From positions 1 to 15,589 of the forward strand of contig JARXAU010000210.1 in assembly GCA_029865675.1 (NCBI GenBank): a DNA stretch of 15,589 nt, written 5' to 3'. This DNA comes from Rhodoferax sp. (GTDB lineage: Bacteria; Pseudomonadota; Gammaproteobacteria; Burkholderiales; Burkholderiaceae_C). The notes beneath the pieces were generated by a model. The model saw only the letters and a program-made list of their open reading frames with translations, was not told the origin of the DNA and made no database searches. Below, piece after piece: positions 12,651-15,589 of this stretch (its first letter is position 1; each line of letters opens with the position of its first letter). The position numbers and the translations under genes are program-made.

Positions 12651-13691
12651 GTGCATCTCAAGAAAAAGAAATGGAAGTTTGATCTGGCAGTATTGCAAAA
12701 GGGTGATGTGCTATTCACCCGAAGCAAATTTGTCGGAACTGGCATCGCTAAGGCGACCAATGGGAGATTTGGACACGTCATGCTATACCTGGATAGCGTG
12801 ATTATTCATGCAGACACGAAAGGTGTGTGGTCTAAGAATCCCCAAAGGATTCTTATGAACGACCAATCTAGACTGGCGGCGTATCGGTTGAAGAATCCCT
12901 TGTCTGTGGAATCTCTTAAGCGGATTGAATCGTACGCTCGCTCACGTGTCGGCGGCCTCTATTCCATTCCTCAAGCGGTCAAATCTATACAGAACCCAAT
13001 AAAAAAGACCACTGATAGCTATTTGCTGGACCGACAATTTTGTTCGCGTCTATTAGCGTAAAGCTTTGCTGAAGTCGGTATCTACTTGGTTGCTGACATT
13101 AACTATTGCACTCCAAATGAAATTGCCGATTCAGCACTGTTACAAGAGGTTTCTAACGCCGTTGTGCTAGCCAGTGCTGGAGACATCGATTTTTGTGCGA
13201 CTCCAGATTTCAACCTGGAGATACAGGTTGAAACGTATAAATGGCTGAATCAAGTCAGGGCTTTATCAGAGAAGCATAAACTAAGGCCGGTGTGTGCGCA
13301 AAGTGATGTATCCCAATGGGTCATAGATCATCCGCAATTTGATGCGGTAATCTGTGACTACATTGAAGGCACGAAATACCTAACGCTGTACGATGCCGAT
13401 AATAGGAAAAATCCTTGGCGTTACATGCCAATTTTGATGCTTGAGACATTGAGTTCTAGTCCGTCTCCTGAAGCTGCTCTGGCCTTTGAACGCAGTCAAA
13501 ACCAATTGAACCTTGAACGAATTAATAATGAACGGCTAAAAGCTATTCAAAATGCAAGATCAGGCTTAGGCTATTGCAAACTTGAAGCGCAGCTACAAAC
13601 AAATCGATTGGTTCAGATGTGCAAGTGGAAGATCGCCGTCGATTACGCAAGTCAGATCATCGGTTCGCAACCGTCAATGACGGCATTATGA
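12651..13691 (+). pseudogene. YiiX/NlpC-P60-like cysteine hydrolase, split by an in-frame TAA
   Basis: GTG 12651, with AGGGG five bases upstream, opens a frame of 346 sense codons broken only by TAA at 13059-13061. The first part has KGDVLFTRS, NGRFGHVMLYLD with His42, and VIIHADTKGV. It ends at FCSRLLA, where Cys131 is the expected catalytic Cys of circularly permuted NlpC/P60 (YiiX/YebB-like) hydrolases. Directly after the TAA the same frame continues SFAEVGIYLVADINY and CTPNEIADSALL, the expected family continuation. One base change (for example CAA to TAA) explains the break. The last ~200 residues are helical and unrecognised. The gene is clearly AT-richer than its neighbours, which suggests transfer. 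Members act on lipid, peptidoglycan or peptide amide bonds. Readthrough or a recent knockout are both possible. Confidence 0.72.
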
Positions 13692-13790
13692 TTAGCATTG
13701 CGAATGGACGGTTAGGCCCATTGTGTGAATTGGTCAGCAGCCGTGAACACCCGCTTCCTCTGCACCACAGTCACCCAAGTAGGCGACGCG

Positions 13791-13810
13791 ACCGACCGCT
13801 TCGGGTCGGT
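13791..13810. other. ACCGACC hairpin between hydrolase and terminator
   Basis: ACCGACC-GCTTCG-GGTCGGT is a perfect 7-bp stem with a stable UUCG-like loop, followed only by TTTCC. It is a possible weak terminator for the upstream AT-rich gene. The rest of 13692-13953 holds no gene that I can support. Confidence 0.4.
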
Positions 13811-13837
13811 TTCCGCCATTTGTCACAGTCGAAAAAG

Positions 13838-13865
13838 TGAACGGAGCTCCCCGTTCATATTTTTT
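13838..13865. terminator. bidirectional Rho-independent terminator
   Basis: TGAACGG-AGCTCC-CCGTTCA is a 7-bp stem with a 6-base loop. It is followed by TATTTTTT on the plus strand and preceded by AAAAAG, so it also works as a T-tailed hairpin on the minus strand. It isolates the AT-rich accessory gene from the core genes to its right. Confidence 0.8.
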
Positions 13866-13953
13866 GACGCTTGCTGAACGGTTCGCTTGAGCGTCGTAGA
13901 CGCCCCCGCCAGTCCGCAGCACAATCCCCACCGCCCCAGTAGAAAATGCCCCC

Positions 13954-14457
13954 ATGGCAAAAAAAGACCCCCGCAACGAACGCGTCAGCGAAACCCCGGC
14001 CACCCAGTTCCTCAAGGCGCAGAAGGTGGTGTTCAGCGAACACCCCTACGAATATCTGGAGCATGGCGGCGCGCAGCACAGCGCGCAGATGCTGGGTTGG
14101 GACCCGTTTCATGTGGTCAAAACCCTGGTGATGGAAGACCAAGACGCCAAGCCGCTGCTGGTGCTGATGCACGGCAACCGCAAGGTGTCCACCAAAAACC
14201 TGGCGCGCCAGATAGGCGCCAAGTCGGTCGCGCCGTGCACCCCCGAGACGGCCAACCGCCACAGTGGCTACCTGGTGGGCGGCACCTCGCCCTTTGCCAC
14301 GCGCAAGACGATGCCGGTCTATATCGAATCCACCATCCTGGGCTTGCCCAAGATATTGATTAACGGCGGGCGGCGTGGCTATTTGGTGGGTATAGACCCG
14401 GCCGTTTGCGTGGCCTTGCTGGATGCAAAGGCGGTACAGTGCGCGCTTGAAGACTAG
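13954..14457 (+). CDS. ybaK: Cys-tRNA(Pro)/Cys-tRNA(Cys) deacylase YbaK/EbsC
   Basis: This 167-aa cytosolic trans-editing enzyme hydrolyses Cys wrongly charged on tRNA(Pro) after ProRS leaves it. The single YbaK domain covers about residues 14-165. Landmarks are HPYEYLEHGGAQHSAQMLG near the N-terminus and VVKTLVMED with the conserved Lys of the active site. KVSTKNLARQIGAKSVAPCT, the GYLVGGTSPFATRK glycine loop and PKILINGGRRGYLVGIDP follow. Length and motif order are those of the family. ATG 13954 is the first good start; no strong ribosome binding site is evident. It stands 38 bases before plsY and is probably co-transcribed with it. Confidence 0.95.
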   Translation: MAKKDPRNERVSETPATQFLKAQKVVFSEHPYEYLEHGGAQHSAQMLGWDPFHVVKTLVMEDQDAKPLLVLMHGNRKVSTKNLARQIGAKSVAPCTPETANRHSGYLVGGTSPFATRKTMPVYIESTILGLPKILINGGRRGYLVGIDPAVCVALLDAKAVQCALED

Positions 14458-14495
14458 CGCCAACGCTGATCCTAAAACAATAAGGAGCCCACTTC

Positions 14496-15140
14496 TTGGA
14501 CACGATCACCCCCCTTTTTGCCCCCTTTTTGCCCGCCTTGGCCACCGTGGCTGCGTACCTGATGGGTTCGCTGTCGTTTGCCGTGATCGTGAGCCACGCC
14601 ATGGGCTTGAACGACCCGCGCAGCTACGGCAGCAAAAACCCTGGCGCCACCAATGTGCTGCGTTCGGGCAACAAGACGGCGGCGGTGTTGACCTTGTTGC
14701 TGGACGCCTTCAAAGGCTGGCTGCCCGTGGTGGCCGTACAAACCTGGGGCGCGGCCTATGGGCTGGAGGCGGGCAGCGTGGCGCTGGTGGGGCTGGCGGC
14801 GTTTTTGGGCCATTTGTACCCGGTGTTTTTCCGCTTTGTGGGTGGCAAGGGCGTGGCCACGGCGCTGGGCGTGGTGCTGGCGGTCAACCCGGTATTGGGC
14901 GCGGCCACGGGCGTCACCTGGTTGCTGATCGCCTTCTTTTTTCGCTACTCGTCACTGGCGGCGCTCATTTCCGCTGTGTTTGTGCCGGTGTACTACCTGA
15001 TGGGCGACGGCGTGGCCTGGCGTGCGGACAACCGGGTTGCCCTGGCGCTAGTGGTGATTAGCGCGCTGCTGATCTGGCGCCATGCCGAGAACTTGTCGCG
15101 CTTGGTCAAGGGCACGGAATCGAAGATTGGTAAAAAGTAA
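14496..15140 (+). CDS. plsY: acyl-phosphate:glycerol-3-phosphate acyltransferase PlsY
   Basis: This 214-aa inner-membrane enzyme moves an acyl group from acyl-phosphate to glycerol-3-phosphate, the first step of phospholipid synthesis with PlsX. It has about five membrane segments. The three cytosolic motifs are present: GSLSFAVIV with SYGSKNPGATNVLRSG (motif 1), FLGHLYPVFFRFVGGKGVATALG (motif 2, given here only as landmarks around 104-126) and the late HAENLSRLVKG (motif 3). The start is TTG 14496, with AAGGAG 8 bases upstream; no ATG lies near the N-terminal membrane segment. The C-terminal Lys-rich tail is usual. It is convergent with yajQ. Confidence 0.96.
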   Translation: MDTITPLFAPFLPALATVAAYLMGSLSFAVIVSHAMGLNDPRSYGSKNPGATNVLRSGNKTAAVLTLLLDAFKGWLPVVAVQTWGAAYGLEAGSVALVGLAAFLGHLYPVFFRFVGGKGVATALGVVLAVNPVLGAATGVTWLLIAFFFRYSSLAALISAVFVPVYYLMGDGVAWRADNRVALALVVISALLIWRHAENLSRLVKGTESKIGKK

Positions 15141-15151
15141 GTGGACCCACG

Positions 15152-15173
15152 CCGTGCCAGCGGATGGGCACGG
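15152..15173. terminator. possible hairpin between convergent plsY and yajQ
   Basis: CCGTGCC-N8-GGCACGG is a perfect 7-bp GC-rich stem, 11 bases after the plsY stop and 15 bases before the yajQ stop. There is no T-run on either side, so termination is inferred from position only. Confidence 0.45.
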
Positions 15174-15188
15174 GCATGGGCTGGGGCT

Positions 15189-15589
15189 TTAGTCGCGAAA
15201 GTTGTTGAAACTCAGCGGAATATCGGTGATTTCTTTTTTCAGCAGCGCCATGGCGGTTTGCAGGTCGTCGCGCTTGGCGCCAGTTACGCGCACCGAATCG
15301 CCCTGGATGGCGCCTTGCACTTTGAGTTTGCTGTCTTTCAGAATGCGCTGAATCTTCTTGCCCAGTTCGGCCTCAATGCCGTTGCGCACGGTAATGACCT
15401 GTTTCACCTTGTCGCCGCCCATTTTTTGCACGTCGCCCAGGTCCAAAAAGCGCACGTCCACATTGCGCTTGGTCAGCTTGTTGCGCAGCACGTCTTCAAT
15501 TTGCGCCAGCTGAAACTCGGCGTCGCCGACCATGGTGATCTCTTTGTCTTTGATCTCGATGCTGGCAGAGGTGCCTTTGAAGTCAAAGC
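15189..15589 (-). CDS. yajQ: YajQ-family nucleotide-binding protein (5' end outside window)
   Basis: About 133 codons of a YajQ protein are present. The frame runs without a stop to the window edge, reading FDFKGTSASIEIKDKEITMV and then GDAEFQLAQIEDVLRNKLTK. Later landmarks are FLDLGDVQKMGGDKVKQVI, then IQRILKDSKLKVQGAIQGD, VRVTGAKRDDLQTAM and the terminal PLSFNNFRD, which is the family signature ending. The usual length is about 161 aa, so roughly 29 N-terminal residues lie beyond 15589. ATG 15533 is internal and not the start. YajQ proteins bind nucleotides, and some bind cyclic di-GMP to act with LysR-type regulators. The precise role here is unknown. Confidence 0.94.
   Translation of the reverse strand, partial: FDFKGTSASIEIKDKEITMVGDAEFQLAQIEDVLRNKLTKRNVDVRFLDLGDVQKMGGDKVKQVITVRNGIEAELGKKIQRILKDSKLKVQGAIQGDSVRVTGAKRDDLQTAMALLKKEITDIPLSFNNFRD

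Noticed and set aside
12467..13715. GCCTAAC (12468-12474 region) and GTTAGGC (near 13709) as integron attC ends around the TA cluster
   Set aside because: They match the R''/R' consensus, but they are about 1.2 kb apart. Neither has a partner at the normal 60-150 base attC spacing, and no integrase gene is present.
13855..14463. 202-codon minus-strand frame over ybaK
   Set aside because: It lies antisense to a clear YbaK gene in high-GC DNA, where long shadow frames are expected, and it has no family features.

Overview
The window looks like chromosome of a betaproteobacterium, most likely Burkholderiales and probably Comamonadaceae. I infer this from GC-rich codon use, the ybaK - plsY - yajQ housekeeping order at the right end, and the type of catabolic accessory genes on the left. 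This placement is by recognition, not by a database search.

Left region (1-10162), a lipid / xenobiotic catabolic locus. On the minus strand lie a possible partial gene at the left edge, a long glutathione S-transferase (GST) family protein and a membrane-anchored sulfatase. Divergent from them, on the plus strand, are an acyl-CoA-binding protein, a small membrane protein and a FadD-type acyl-CoA ligase. Beyond a convergent gap, a minus-strand run reads, in transcription order: NADP-dependent MDR oxidoreductase, haloalkane-dehalogenase-like hydrolase 2, small membrane protein 2, a truncated GST and haloalkane-dehalogenase-like hydrolase 1. Three gene types occur twice (GST, small membrane protein, dehalogenase-like hydrolase), which suggests expansion by duplication. 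A 17-bp inverted repeat, TGACA-N7-TGTCA, lies in the sulfatase promoter (3053-3069) and, with 16 of 17 bases identical, in the oxidoreductase promoter (10129-10145). A weaker copy (3159-3175) precedes the acyl-CoA-binding protein gene. This suggests that one repressor outside the window controls the whole locus. Sulfate-ester cleavage, dehalogenation, CoA activation and reduction could together process a substituted fatty or alicyclic compound, but the substrate cannot be read from the sequence.

Middle region (about 10170-12450), a toxin-antitoxin (TA) cluster. It holds a ParD antitoxin whose ParE toxin is decayed (minus strand), a BrnT/BrnA pair, and a RelE/ParE-type toxin with its small antitoxin (both plus strand). 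The two plus-strand modules are unrelated but share a diverged block of about 52 bp upstream.

Right-middle (about 12450-13870). Several hairpins are followed by an AT-rich YiiX/NlpC-P60-like cysteine hydrolase gene that is split by one in-frame TAA, and then by a clear bidirectional terminator. Lower GC and lack of kinship with the neighbours suggest horizontal acquisition.

Right end (13954-15589), core genome: Cys-tRNA(Pro) deacylase YbaK, glycerol-3-phosphate acyltransferase PlsY (TTG start) and, convergent, the 5'-truncated YajQ nucleotide-binding protein. No tRNA, rRNA, CRISPR array or transposase was seen.
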